NCBI RefSeq assembly: GCF_036195045.1
Contig: NZ_CP108100.1
Location: 1,302,001 to 1,366,000 of the forward strand
Reading direction: 5' to 3'
Source of the DNA: Streptomyces sp. NBC_00236
Lineage (GTDB): Bacteria > Actinomycetota > Actinomycetes > Streptomycetales > Streptomycetaceae
Length of the DNA: 64,000 nucleotides
The position numbers and the translations under genes are program-made. Position 1 is the first letter of the stretch; each line of letters begins with the position of its first letter. Positions 1-7,987 of this stretch are shown one piece after another. The notes beneath the pieces were generated by a model. It was not told the origin of the DNA. It did not search any database and worked only from the letters and a program-made list of their open reading frames with translations.

Positions 1-1455
1 GGAGCCGTCGACGACCTTGTACTCCTTGTCCAGGCCGTAGCCCGGCAGGATCTTGTCCTTGAGCAGGCCCGTCTCACCGGCGCTCGGCTCGATGCCGACG
101 ATCCGGCCCTTGAAGTCCGATCCCTTGCCCTTCAGGTCGTCGAGCGAGTCGACGCCCTTCACGTACGAGGGGACGGCCAGCTCCAGGGAGGTGGGGCCGT
201 ACCAGGAGCCCATGTCCTCCAGGCGGTCCTTGTACTTCTTCCAGTACGCGGCGTGGGTGACCGGCAGCCAGGAGTCGGTCTCGAAGTCGATCTGACCGCC
301 CGCCATACCGGTGTACAGCGCGCCGGCCTCGTACTGCTTGACGTCGACCTCGAAGCCGCGCTGCTCCAGCATCTCCTTCCACAGGAAGGTGGAGGCGATG
401 CCTTCGTCCCACGGGATGTAGCCCATGCTGATCTTCTTGCCGGCCCCGATGTTCTTGGGGTCGGAGCTCGCGGTGCTGTCCTTGCCCGAGGAACCGAACA
501 TGCCCATGCCGCCGGCGACGAGGGCGAGGACCACGATGCCGACCAGGGCGACGACGGGCTGCGGGCGGTAGTTCCACACCTTCAGCCCACCGGTCGCCGC
601 CTGCGCCTTGGCGAGCGCGCGGCGGGCGAGCGGGGAGACCTCGCGGCCCAGGGCGCTGGTCATCCGGTCCAGGTACATCGCCAGGACGACGATGGAGACG
701 CCGGCTTCGAAGCCGAGGCCCACGTCGACGTTGCCGATGGCGCGGTAGACGGCGCCACCGAGGCCGCCGCCGCCGACCATGCCGGCGATGACCACCATGG
801 ACAGGCCCAGCATGATGACCTGGTTGATGCCCGCCATGATCGTGGGCAGCGCGAGCGGCAGCTGCACCCGGATCAGGGTGTTGCGCGACGTGGTGCCGAA
901 GGCCTCGGCCGCCTCGACGAGTTCACCGTCGACCTGGCGGATGCCGAGCTCGGTCATCCGGACGCCCGGGGGCAGCGCGAAGATGATGGTGGCGATGATC
1001 CCGGGGACGACACCGACACCGAAGAAGATGACGCCCGGAATCAGGTAGACCATGGCGGGCATGGTCTGCATGAAGTCGAGGACCGGCCGGGTCACCGCGC
1101 TGACGGTCTTCGAGCGGGACGCCCAGATACCGAGAGGGATGGCCAGGACCAGCGTCACGATGGTCGCGACGAGCACCAGGGTGAGGGTGTCCATCGCTTC
1201 GTCCCACAACTCGACCGAGTCGATGAGGGCGAAGCCGACGAACGCGAGCACACCGGCGAGCAGGCCGCGCAGCCACCAGGCGATGACGGCGACGATGCCC
1301 GCGAAGAGCAGGGGGGCGGGGGCGGAGAGCACGGCGGCGATGCCGTCGAACATGCCGCTCACGATGGAGCTGATGGCGTCGAAGAGCCAGGCCAGGTGGG
1401 TCTGGAGCCAGTCGACGGCGGAGTCGACCCAGTCGCCGAGGTGGAGCCTAAACAC
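1..1455 (-). CDS. Glycine betaine ABC transporter, permease fused to substrate-binding domain (3' end cut by window)
   Basis: Membrane part of an osmoprotectant (glycine betaine/proline/carnitine) importer. At least 485 residues are visible. The first ~290 form the permease, with several hydrophobic segments and a BPD_transp EAA-type loop near residue 183 (EAAEAFGTTSRNTLIRVQLP). A further membrane segment at about 297-318 then leads into an extracytoplasmic OpuAC-type binding domain (..MGYIPWDEGIASTFLWKEML..) that runs off the window edge. This is the OpuABC arrangement, in which the binding protein is tethered to the permease. The GTG start overlaps the stop of the upstream ATPase gene by eight bases (GTGTTTAG), so the two are translationally coupled. 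The C-terminus is missing only because the window ends. Choline or ectoine specificity cannot be excluded. Confidence 0.9.
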   Translation of the reverse strand, partial: MFRLHLGDWVDSAVDWLQTHLAWLFDAISSIVSGMFDGIAAVLSAPAPLLFAGIVAVIAWWLRGLLAGVLAFVGFALIDSVELWDEAMDTLTLVLVATIVTLVLAIPLGIWASRSKTVSAVTRPVLDFMQTMPAMVYLIPGVIFFGVGVVPGIIATIIFALPPGVRMTELGIRQVDGELVEAAEAFGTTSRNTLIRVQLPLALPTIMAGINQVIMLGLSMVVIAGMVGGGGLGGAVYRAIGNVDVGLGFEAGVSIVVLAMYLDRMTSALGREVSPLARRALAKAQAATGGLKVWNYRPQPVVALVGIVVLALVAGGMGMFGSSGKDSTASSDPKNIGAGKKISMGYIPWDEGIASTFLWKEMLEQRGFEVDVKQYEAGALYTGMAGGQIDFETDSWLPVTHAAYWKKYKDRLEDMGSWYGPTSLELAVPSYVKGVDSLDDLKGKGSDFKGRIVGIEPSAGETGLLKDKILPGYGLDKEYKVVDGS

Positions 1456-2572
1456 TGGCCACCTTCTTCAGCGAGGCCGCGGCGTCCTGGGGAGCCTCGG
1501 TGGGGGTCATCGGCTCACCGAGCACGGCGAGCAGCCGGGCCCTCGGCACGACGCCGACGAGCTTGCCCTTGTCGTCGGTCACGGCGACCGCGACCCCGCT
1601 CTGCGAGCAGGGGGTGAACAACTCGATGATCGGGGTGGACTCGGCCACGGTGGCCGGTGCCTCCCGCAGCACGTCGGCGGGCGTACGCAGTTCCTTGCCG
1701 TCGTCCGTCCTGGTGCCCATCACCGTGTGCGGTTCGGCCATGATGGCGCCCGCGGTCAGCACCCGGGAGCGGTCGACGTCCTGGGTGAAGGAGGCCACGT
1801 AGTCGTTGGCCGGGGTGACGAGGATGTCCTCGGCGGTCCCGAGCTGGACTATCTCGCCGTCGCGCATCACCGCGATGCGGTCGCCGAGGCGCATGGCCTC
1901 GTTGAGGTCGTGGGTGATGAAGACGATGGTCTTCTTCAGCCGCTTCTGCAGTTCCAGGAGCTGGTCCTGCATGTCGCGACGGATCAGCGGGTCGAGCGCG
2001 CTGAACGACTCGTCCATCAGGAGCAGGTCGGCGTCGGTGGCGAGCGCGCGGGCGAGGCCGACGCGCTGCTGCATGCCGCCGGAGAGCTCGTCGGGCCAGG
2101 ACTTCTCCCAGCCGGCGAGGCCGGTCATCTCCAGTGCCTCGGTGGCGCGGCGGTTGCGCTCGGCGCGCGGCACACCCTGCACTTCGAGGCCGTAGGCGGC
2201 GTTCTCCAGGACGCTCCGGTGGGGGAAGAGCGCGAAGTGCTGGAACACCATGCTGATCTTGGTGGAGCGGACATGCCGCAGCTCGGCGGGGCTCAGGGCG
2301 GTCAGGTCCTGGCCGTCGAAGAGCACCTGACCGGCGGTGGGCTCCAGCAGTCCGTTGAGCATGCGCAGCAAGGTGGACTTGCCGGACCCGGACAGACCCA
2401 TCACGACGAAGATCTGGCCCGGTTCCACGGTGAACGATGCGTCGATCACCGCTGCGGTCGTTCCGTCGGCGCGCAGCGCTTCGCGGTCCGTGCCGCTCTT
2501 CAGCTTCTGCACGGCTTGATCGGGTCGTCTGCCGAAAACTTTGTACAAGTGTTCGGCTTGCAGCCTTGACAC
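1448..2572 (-). CDS. Glycine betaine/proline ABC transporter ATP-binding protein with CBS domains
   Basis: ATPase that energises the downstream betaine permease fusion; cytoplasmic face of the membrane. 374 residues from the chosen GTG. Walker A is GLSGSGKST at about 59-67, the signature is LSGGMQQRV, Walker B is LLLMDES, and the H-loop is ITHD. The C-terminal ~110 residues (from AGAIMAEPHTVM) look like a CBS pair, the ionic-strength sensor in OpuAA/ProV-type ATPases. I prefer the GTG that follows a GAGGTG ribosome site over a far-upstream start at 2662, because the extra N-terminus would read through a leader hairpin. It forms an operon with the permease gene through an overlapping stop/start. 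Confidence 0.93.
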   Translation of the reverse strand: MSRLQAEHLYKVFGRRPDQAVQKLKSGTDREALRADGTTAAVIDASFTVEPGQIFVVMGLSGSGKSTLLRMLNGLLEPTAGQVLFDGQDLTALSPAELRHVRSTKISMVFQHFALFPHRSVLENAAYGLEVQGVPRAERNRRATEALEMTGLAGWEKSWPDELSGGMQQRVGLARALATDADLLLMDESFSALDPLIRRDMQDQLLELQKRLKKTIVFITHDLNEAMRLGDRIAVMRDGEIVQLGTAEDILVTPANDYVASFTQDVDRSRVLTAGAIMAEPHTVMGTRTDDGKELRTPADVLREAPATVAESTPIIELFTPCSQSGVAVAVTDDKGKLVGVVPRARLLAVLGEPMTPTEAPQDAAASLKKVASV

Positions 2573-2597
2573 ATACACCTCACGCGTTGAACCGAAA

Positions 2598-2626
2598 ACG
2601 GTCTGCCACCCCCTCCGGCAGACCGT
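2598..2626 (-). promoter_or_regulatory. Terminator-like hairpin in the leader of the betaine transporter operon
   Basis: On the minus strand a 10-bp perfect stem (ACGGTCTGCC / GGCAGACCGT) is followed directly by TTTTCGG. It lies about 26 bases upstream of the ATPase start codon. Its position inside the 5' leader suggests attenuation or mRNA protection rather than termination of another gene, since the neighbouring gene diverges. No known riboswitch consensus was recognised. Confidence 0.5.
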
Positions 2627-2731
2627 GGAGCGGTGCGGATTCGGTCCGCATGGCACGTGCACTAGTTGAAAATGCGACGTGGTCCGCTCCGATGCCGCGC
2701 CTGCCCCCGCTTACGCAGGACAAACACAAGA

Positions 2732-2745
2732 GTGAGCCAGGTCAC
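2732..2745. promoter_or_regulatory. Crp-like palindrome between divergent opuA-type and exonuclease genes
   Basis: GTGAGCCAGGTCAC matches GTGA-N6-TCAC, and also the GTG-N6-GNCAC form reported for Streptomyces Crp. It lies in the shared upstream region of the transporter operon and the exonuclease gene. Binding is inferred only from the motif. Confidence 0.4.
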
Positions 2746-2839
2746 AAAAGAGCGGCGCGAGTTCGGGAACCGCGTCCGCGGCGGCCGGTGTCCGTGCGGT
2801 GAGGCATCAGGTGTCAGTGGGGTGCGGCATCATCGGGGT

Positions 2840-3763
2840 GTGACGCGACGCCTGATGCTCCTCGACACCGCCTCCCTCTACTTCCGCGCCTACTTCGGGG
2901 TGCCCGACTCGGTGCGCGCGCCGGACGGGACACCCGTCAACGCCGTGCGCGGACTGCTGGATTTCATCGGCCGCCTCGTGCAGGACCACCGGCCTGACGA
3001 TCTGGTCGCCTGCTGGGACGCGGACTGGCGGCCGCAGTGGCGGGTCGACCTGATCCCCTCGTACAAGGCGCACCGCGTCGCCGTGGAGACGGGCGCGGGG
3101 CTGCCCGACGAGGAGGAGACGCCCGACACGCTGGCGCCGCAGGTGCCGGTCATCGCGGACGTCCTGGACGCCCTGGGCATCGCCCGGGTCGGCGTCGCGG
3201 GATACGAGGCCGACGACGTGATCGGCACGCTGACCGGGCAGGCGACCGGCCCGGTCGACATCGTCACCGGCGACCGGGACCTCTACCAGCTGGTGGACGA
3301 CGCCCGCGGGGTGCGGGTGCTCTACCCGTTGAAGGGTGTGGGCACCCTCCAGATGACGGACGAGGCGTGGCTCCGCGAGAAGTACGGGGTGGCCGGCTCC
3401 GGCTACGTCGACCTGGCACTGCTGCGCGGCGACCCGAGCGACGGACTGCCGGGTGTTCCCGGTATCGGCGAGAAGACCGCGGCGAAGCTGCTGGACGCGT
3501 TCGGCGATCTGGCCGGGATCATGGCAGCGGTCGACGATCCGGCCGCCAAGCTGACGCCCTCGCAGCGCAAGCGGCTCGACGAGGCCCGCGACTACGTGGC
3601 CGTCGCGCCGACCGTGGTCCGGGTCGCCGGTGACGTACCCCTGCCGGAGTTCGACCCCGCACTGCCCACCGAACCCCGGGACCCCGCGACGCTTGAAGCG
3701 CTTGCGGACCAGTGGGGACTGGGCGGGGCTCTTCAGCGCCTGCTCTCCGTCCTCGCCGCCTGA
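2840..3763 (+). CDS. 5'-3' exonuclease (PolI N-terminal nuclease-like)
   Basis: Stand-alone flap/5' nuclease of about 307 residues, resembling the 5' nuclease domain of DNA polymerase I. The N-terminus MLLDTASLYFRAYFGVP carries the first acidic metal ligand. GYEADDVIG and GDRDLYQLV carry the conserved Asp/Glu cluster. GDPSDGLPGVPGIGEKTAAK is the helix-three-turn-helix DNA-binding element. It likely acts in RNA-primer removal or repair. Two in-frame starts exist, GTG at 2840 and ATG at 2855. I use 2840 because VTRRLMLLD resembles the common N-terminus, but the ribosome site is weak for both. Confidence 0.88.
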   Translation: MTRRLMLLDTASLYFRAYFGVPDSVRAPDGTPVNAVRGLLDFIGRLVQDHRPDDLVACWDADWRPQWRVDLIPSYKAHRVAVETGAGLPDEEETPDTLAPQVPVIADVLDALGIARVGVAGYEADDVIGTLTGQATGPVDIVTGDRDLYQLVDDARGVRVLYPLKGVGTLQMTDEAWLREKYGVAGSGYVDLALLRGDPSDGLPGVPGIGEKTAAKLLDAFGDLAGIMAAVDDPAAKLTPSQRKRLDEARDYVAVAPTVVRVAGDVPLPEFDPALPTEPRDPATLEALADQWGLGGALQRLLSVLAA

Positions 3764-3798
3764 GCGGTCAATCGTCTCCACACCTCCCGCCCGAGGTG

Positions 3799-3817
3799 TT
3801 AGGTTAGGTAACCCTAA
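3799..3817 (+). promoter_or_regulatory. Iron box (DmdR/IdeR operator)
   Basis: TTAGGTTAGGTAACCCTAA is a 19-bp dyad very close to the DtxR/IdeR/DmdR consensus TTAGGTTAGSCTAACCTAA. It lies about 60 bases upstream of the siderophore-interacting protein start. Iron-dependent repression of that gene is therefore expected. Confidence 0.85.
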
Positions 3818-3875
3818 GACCCATGGTCGCATGTATGGGCCATCGGTCCGGCATCCGGAGCAGGGAGACAACCTC

Positions 3876-4718
3876 GTGGCAGAACGACCGGCGCGGCAGG
3901 CACCCACCGCGCAGGGTGCGCAGGTCCTGCGCACCGAGCAGATCACCCCGCACATGATCCGGGTGGTGCTCGGCGGTGACGGTCTCGCCGACTTCGCGCT
4001 GTCCGGCTTCACCGACCACTACGTCAAACTGTGCTTCGCCCCCGAGGGCGCCGATTACGCGCACCCCTTCGACATGGCCCGCATCCGCGAGGAGTACCCG
4101 CGCGAACTCTGGCCCACGACGCGTACGTACACGGTGCGCTCCTGGGACCCCGACAGCCGGGAGCTCGCGATCGACTTCGTGGTGCACGGCGACGAGGGCC
4201 TCGCAGGTCCGTGGGCGGCTCGCGCGGCAGCGGGCGACCAGGTGACCTTCCTGGGCCCCGGCGGCGGTTACGGCCCCGACGCCTCGGCCGACTGGCACCT
4301 ACTGGTGGGCGACGAGAGCGCGCTGCCGGCCGTGGCGGCCACCTTGGAGCAGATGCCCGCCGGTGCGGTGGTGCACGCGTTCATCGAGGTCTCGGACGCC
4401 TCGGAGGAGCAGAAGATCGCGTCGCCGGACGGCGTCGAGGTCACCTGGCTGCACCGGGGCGAGCGACCGGTGGGCGAGGCGCTCACCGCCGCGGTGAAGG
4501 AGCTGGAGTTCCCCGCCGGCGACGTCCAGGCCTTCGTCCACGGCGAGGCCGGCTTCGTCAAGGAGATCCGCCGCCACCTGCGGCTCGACCGCGGGATCCC
4601 GCTGCCGCAGCTGTCGATCTCCGGCTACTGGCGGCTGGGCCAGAACGACGACGCCTGGCGCTCCGTCAAGCGCGAGTGGAACGCCCAGGTGGAGCGCGAG
4701 CAGGAGAGCGCCGCGTAG
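3876..4718 (+). CDS. Siderophore-interacting protein (FAD-dependent ferric-siderophore reductase)
   Basis: 280-residue SIP/ViuB-family flavoprotein that reduces ferric siderophores in the cytoplasm to release iron. The N-terminal FAD-binding barrel contains the RTYTVRSWD flavin motif near residue 82, and the C-terminal SIP domain ends with QLSISGYWRLGQNDDAWR. The GTG start is preceded by a GGGAG ribosome site about 8 bases upstream. The gene stands alone behind a strong iron box. No siderophore receptor or biosynthetic gene is adjacent, so it probably serves xenosiderophores or a siderophore encoded elsewhere. Confidence 0.93.
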   Translation: MAERPARQAPTAQGAQVLRTEQITPHMIRVVLGGDGLADFALSGFTDHYVKLCFAPEGADYAHPFDMARIREEYPRELWPTTRTYTVRSWDPDSRELAIDFVVHGDEGLAGPWAARAAAGDQVTFLGPGGGYGPDASADWHLLVGDESALPAVAATLEQMPAGAVVHAFIEVSDASEEQKIASPDGVEVTWLHRGERPVGEALTAAVKELEFPAGDVQAFVHGEAGFVKEIRRHLRLDRGIPLPQLSISGYWRLGQNDDAWRSVKREWNAQVEREQESAA

Positions 4719-4811
4719 CGTCTGACGACGAACGGTACTGTGCCCCGGCCCCATGCGGACCGGGGCGCAGTCGCGCCCGCCCCCGTGACCGCATCACGGC
4801 GCCGCGGATCC

Positions 4812-5060
4812 GGTCGCCGGCCCCCGGCCGAACACCCGCGCCGCGGACCCGGTCGCACACACCCCGCCGAGCACCACGGCCACGCGGACCGGTCGCGCAC
4901 GCCTCCGCCACCACCGCGCCGCGACGCCGCCGGCCAGGTCGCGCACGCCCCCGCCGAGCACCACAGTCACGCAGACCCGGTCGCGCACACCCCCGCCACA
5001 CCACCACCGCGCCGCGGACTCAGTCGCGCGCCTCCTCGCCGAACGCCCGCGCCGACGCGT
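4812..5060. repeat. Degenerate tandem repeat, period about 40-46 bp, running into the 3' end of the MerR gene
   Basis: Six copies of a unit beginning (G/A)GTCGC.. and containing CCGCC..CACC..CGCGCCGCG start near 4812, 4851, 4891, 4937, 4979 and 5022. The last copy is coding sequence at the C-terminus of the MerR-family gene, and the first copy (GCCGAACACCCGCGCCG) closely matches that coding end (GCCGAACGCCCGCGCCG). The array fills the 300-bp gap between siderophore-interacting protein and MerR genes. I see no gene in it. Confidence 0.7.
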
Positions 5061-5658
5061 CGACATGCGCGAGCCGGCGCAGGGCGGCGAACATCGCCTC
5101 ACCGAGCACCGTACCGACGACCACACCCTCCACCAGGTCCTCCCGCGCCAGGCGGCGCCCGACGTAGTCGAGGTCGACGCGCGCGACCTGTTCGGCGGCG
5201 GCCGCGTAGTCGTCGAGCAGTTCCACGAAGCTGCCGTGACCGGCCCGGCGCAGCGCCACCAGCACCTCGGCCAGGGACTCCCCGCCAGGGCCGTCCGCGT
5301 CGCACCGCCAGCCCTTGCGCTTCAGGAGTTCCGCCACGTCCTCGCGGGCGTCCTCCAGTTCGGGCCCGGGGTCGCCGCCCCGCGACGGCGCGATGCTCTT
5401 CGCCGCCGCGCCCAGCACGTCGAACAACGGCTGCTCCGGGTCCTCCATCACCCGGAGCACCTCCCCGATGGCCGCCAACGGGAGCCCTCCGACGTCCAGC
5501 AGCGCGCGGACCAGCCGGAGCCTGCGCTCGTGCCCGTCGTCGTAGCTCGCCTGGTTCGGGCTGGTCAGCCGCCCGGCCGGCAGCAGCCCCTCCCGTACGT
5601 AGAACTTGATCGTCGGTACCGGAACCCCGGACCTGCGGCTCAACTCACCGATGCGCAC
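5020..5658 (-). CDS. MerR-family transcriptional regulator
   Basis: 212-residue regulator. The N-terminal winged helix MRIGELSRRSGVPVPTIKFY..GLLPAGR occupies about residues 1-70 and is typical of MerR proteins. It is followed by a dimerisation helix and a longer C-terminal effector region rich in Asp/Glu/Arg. There is no metal-binding Cys signature, so it probably senses an organic ligand. The GTG start at 5658 is the first codon of the HTH. It is divergent from two membrane-protein genes, with GATAG/CTATC half-sites between them, so it likely regulates these and itself. Its 3' end merges with a tandem-repeat array. Confidence 0.88.
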   Translation of the reverse strand: MRIGELSRRSGVPVPTIKFYVREGLLPAGRLTSPNQASYDDGHERRLRLVRALLDVGGLPLAAIGEVLRVMEDPEQPLFDVLGAAAKSIAPSRGGDPGPELEDAREDVAELLKRKGWRCDADGPGGESLAEVLVALRRAGHGSFVELLDDYAAAAEQVARVDLDYVGRRLAREDLVEGVVVGTVLGEAMFAALRRLAHVDASARAFGEEARD

Positions 5659-5702
5659 CGCGCGTTCTCCCTTATCCGCTTGCCAACCCGCCTCCCATCC
5701 TA

Positions 5703-5741
5703 GATAGTTCCACTATCGGATAGCAGGCAGTGCCACTATCC
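5703..5741. promoter_or_regulatory. Cluster of GATAG/CTATC half-sites, candidate MerR operator
   Basis: Alternating half-sites occur at 5703 (GATAG), 5713 (CTATC), 5719 (GATAG) and 5736 (CTATC). They form GATAGT-TCC-ACTATC and GGATAG-N12-CTATCC dyads in the 105-bp divergent intergenic region. The second dyad has MerR-like spacing and sits just upstream of the membrane-protein start at 5764. Confidence 0.6.
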
Positions 5742-5763
5742 ATAATCATCTCTGGGGGATCTC

Positions 5764-6726
5764 ATGCAGCACTGGCGCACCTGGCACCGTCCATTAGTTC
5801 TCTTCGCCGCCGCCATGGCCGTGACGACCGTCGTCTCCGGCGTGGGCCTGCTGGTCGACGACCGCGTCCTGGCGGGCTCGGCGATCTGGTTCAAACCCTT
5901 CAAGTTCGCGGCCTCGTTCGTGATGTACGCCCTCGCTCTCGCCTGGATGCTGACGCTGCTCACCCGGGGCCGGCGCATCGGCTGGTGGGCCGGGACCGTG
6001 GTCGCGCTCGCCAGCTTCGTCGAGATGGTGATCATCGTCGGGCAGGTCGTCCGCGGGAAGCGCAGCCACTTCAACAACGCCACCCCGTTCGACGCTTCGC
6101 TGTTCGCCGTGATGGGCGCCACCATCGTCATCCTGTGGGCCGCCACGCTGGTCATCGCGATCCTGCTGCTGCGCGCCCGGATCGCGGACCGCGCCTCGGC
6201 CTGGGCCATCCGCTCGGGCGTCTTCCTGGCCCTGGCGGGCGCCGCCATCGGCTTCCTCATGACACAGCCCTCGGCGGAGCAGCGGGCGGCCGGAAACCTC
6301 GACACGGCCGATGTGGTGGGGGCGCACGCCGTGGGCGTACCGGACGGCGGGCCCTCGATGCCGCTGACCGGCTGGTCGACGACCGGCGGCGATCTGCGCA
6401 TCCCGCATTTCGTGGGGATGCACGCGCTCCAGCTCCTCCCCCTGTTCCTGCTGGTGCTGATCACTCTGGCGCCGCGCTTCGCCCGGTTGCGTGACCCGCG
6501 GGTCCGGCTGCGCCTGGTGCGGGTCGCCTCCGGCGCCTATGCCGCGGTCACCGCCCTGGTCGCCTGGCAGGCACTGCGCGGCCAGCCGCTGATTCACCCG
6601 GACGGTGCGACCCTCACCGCGGCCGCGCTCGTCCTGGCCGCCACCGCCGCCGGTACGTACGGCGCACTGCGGGTGCGCTCCGGAGCGCACCCCTCCCCCT
6701 CCGCCACGAAGGAGCTCACGTCATGA
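5764..6726 (+). CDS. Conserved multi-pass membrane protein of unknown function
   Basis: 320-residue integral membrane protein with about seven to eight hydrophobic segments. Visible motifs include IWFKPFKFAASFVMY near residues 40-55 and an HFVGMHALQLLPLFLL segment near residue 220. I do not recognise a characterised family. The ATG follows a GGGGG ribosome site. Its stop overlaps the start of the next gene (ATGA), so it is co-translated with the ABA4-like protein. Together they form a two-gene operon behind the putative MerR operator. Confidence 0.75.
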   Translation: MQHWRTWHRPLVLFAAAMAVTTVVSGVGLLVDDRVLAGSAIWFKPFKFAASFVMYALALAWMLTLLTRGRRIGWWAGTVVALASFVEMVIIVGQVVRGKRSHFNNATPFDASLFAVMGATIVILWAATLVIAILLLRARIADRASAWAIRSGVFLALAGAAIGFLMTQPSAEQRAAGNLDTADVVGAHAVGVPDGGPSMPLTGWSTTGGDLRIPHFVGMHALQLLPLFLLVLITLAPRFARLRDPRVRLRLVRVASGAYAAVTALVAWQALRGQPLIHPDGATLTAAALVLAATAAGTYGALRVRSGAHPSPSATKELTS

Positions 6727-7196
6727 CCGGTGCACTGTTCGAGATCTCGTTCGTGCTGGCCGCGCCGTTCTGGCTGCTCATGATCTTCCTGCCGGGCCGT
6801 GCGGTCACGGCCCGGGTCGCCGCCTCACCCCTGACCGTTCTGCCGGTGCTCGCCGTCTACCTCGCGATGGCCCTTCCGGTGTTCCCCGAGCTCTGGACGG
6901 CGGTGAGCAGCCCGGACATCGACACGTTCCGTGATCTGACCGCGCTGGCGAACGGGGCGGGAGCCGTGTGGGCCCAAGTCATCGCCTGGGACCTGCTGCT
7001 GGGGCAGTGGATGTTCCTGGAGGGCCGCCGACTGGGCATCTCACCGTTGGTGATGGGCCCGCTGCTGGTGCTGACGATCCTGCTCTCGCCGTTCGGACTG
7101 CTGCTCTTCCTGGCGCTGCGCGCGGTCCGGACACGCGGGACCCGGTCCGGGAGCGGGCTCCCGGACCGGGCGGACGATGTGGTGGCGGACCGTTGA
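6723..7196 (+). CDS. ABA4-like (DUF4281) membrane protein
   Basis: 157-residue four-helix membrane protein. It matches the ABA4-like/DUF4281 pattern: an N-terminal FEISFVLAAPFWLLMIFLP segment, then GAGAVWAQVIAWDLLLGQWMF with the conserved W..DL..G..., then a C-terminal SPFGLLLFLALRAV segment. The plant homologue is needed for neoxanthin synthesis. Bacterial members have no established reaction. It overlaps the preceding membrane-protein gene by four bases. Confidence 0.75.
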   Translation: MTGALFEISFVLAAPFWLLMIFLPGRAVTARVAASPLTVLPVLAVYLAMALPVFPELWTAVSSPDIDTFRDLTALANGAGAVWAQVIAWDLLLGQWMFLEGRRLGISPLVMGPLLVLTILLSPFGLLLFLALRAVRTRGTRSGSGLPDRADDVVADR

Positions 7197-7207
7197 GGAA
7201 CCGGCCG

Positions 7208-7987
7208 TCAGACGGACTTCTGGTACGAGCGGAAAGTGCGGGTCGACAGCCACACCGCGATCACGGCGAGCACCAGCAGCGCTCCCCCGCGACTGAGCAC
7301 CAGGCCCCAGTCCGGATCCGCCGTCAGCGCGGAGCGGCCCGCCACCATCGCCCAGTTGACCGGGTTGAAGTCGGCGATGTCACGCATCCAGGACGGCATC
7401 TGGCTCGGCGCCATGAAGGACGTGGAGAGGAAGGTCAGCGGCAGGAGCAGGAACGTGTTGATGCCGATGATCGACTCCCGCTGGCGGACCAGCATGCCCA
7501 GGGCGTTGGAGAGGGCGCCGAAGACCGTACCGAGCAGGATCGAGGCGAGGACCAGGATCAGCAGCCCGGCCGCCCCGCCGGGGTAGCCGGCGCCCGCGGC
7601 CCGGCCGAGCAGGACGATGATCGCGGACTGCACCGCCGTACTGATGCCGTTCTGCACGACGTTGGCGTTCATCAGCGCGTTGCGGCTGACGGGTGTCGTC
7701 AGGAAACGGTTGAGCGTGCCGCGCTCGATCTCCTCCAAGGTGCCCATTCCGGCCCACATGCTCGAACCCAGAGCGCTCATCACGACGATGCCGGGGATCA
7801 GGTAGTCCAGGTAGGACGTGGTGCCGAAGCCGCCGAGTTCGACGACCTTCTTGAAGAGGTTGCCGAACAGGAACAGCCAGATCACCGGCTGGATCAGCGA
7901 GATCACCAGGAAGACCGGCTGCCTGAGGATCGCCATCAGCTGGCGCTGGGTCATGTACCAGGTCTGGGCGAATACCTGACTTTTCAT
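7208..7987 (-). CDS. ABC-2 type exporter permease (DrrB-like)
   Basis: 259-residue permease with about six membrane segments and the ABC-2 features: an N-terminal cytoplasmic QTWYMTQRQLMAILRQP, a loop with MGTLEEIERGTLNRFLTTP, and PLTFLSTSFMAPSQMPSWM. It pairs with the upstream ATPase through an ATGA start/stop overlap. It likely exports a hydrophobic drug or lipid-like compound. No biosynthetic cluster is adjacent, so the substrate is unknown. Confidence 0.9.
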   Translation of the reverse strand: MKSQVFAQTWYMTQRQLMAILRQPVFLVISLIQPVIWLFLFGNLFKKVVELGGFGTTSYLDYLIPGIVVMSALGSSMWAGMGTLEEIERGTLNRFLTTPVSRNALMNANVVQNGISTAVQSAIIVLLGRAAGAGYPGGAAGLLILVLASILLGTVFGALSNALGMLVRQRESIIGINTFLLLPLTFLSTSFMAPSQMPSWMRDIADFNPVNWAMVAGRSALTADPDWGLVLSRGGALLVLAVIAVWLSTRTFRSYQKSV

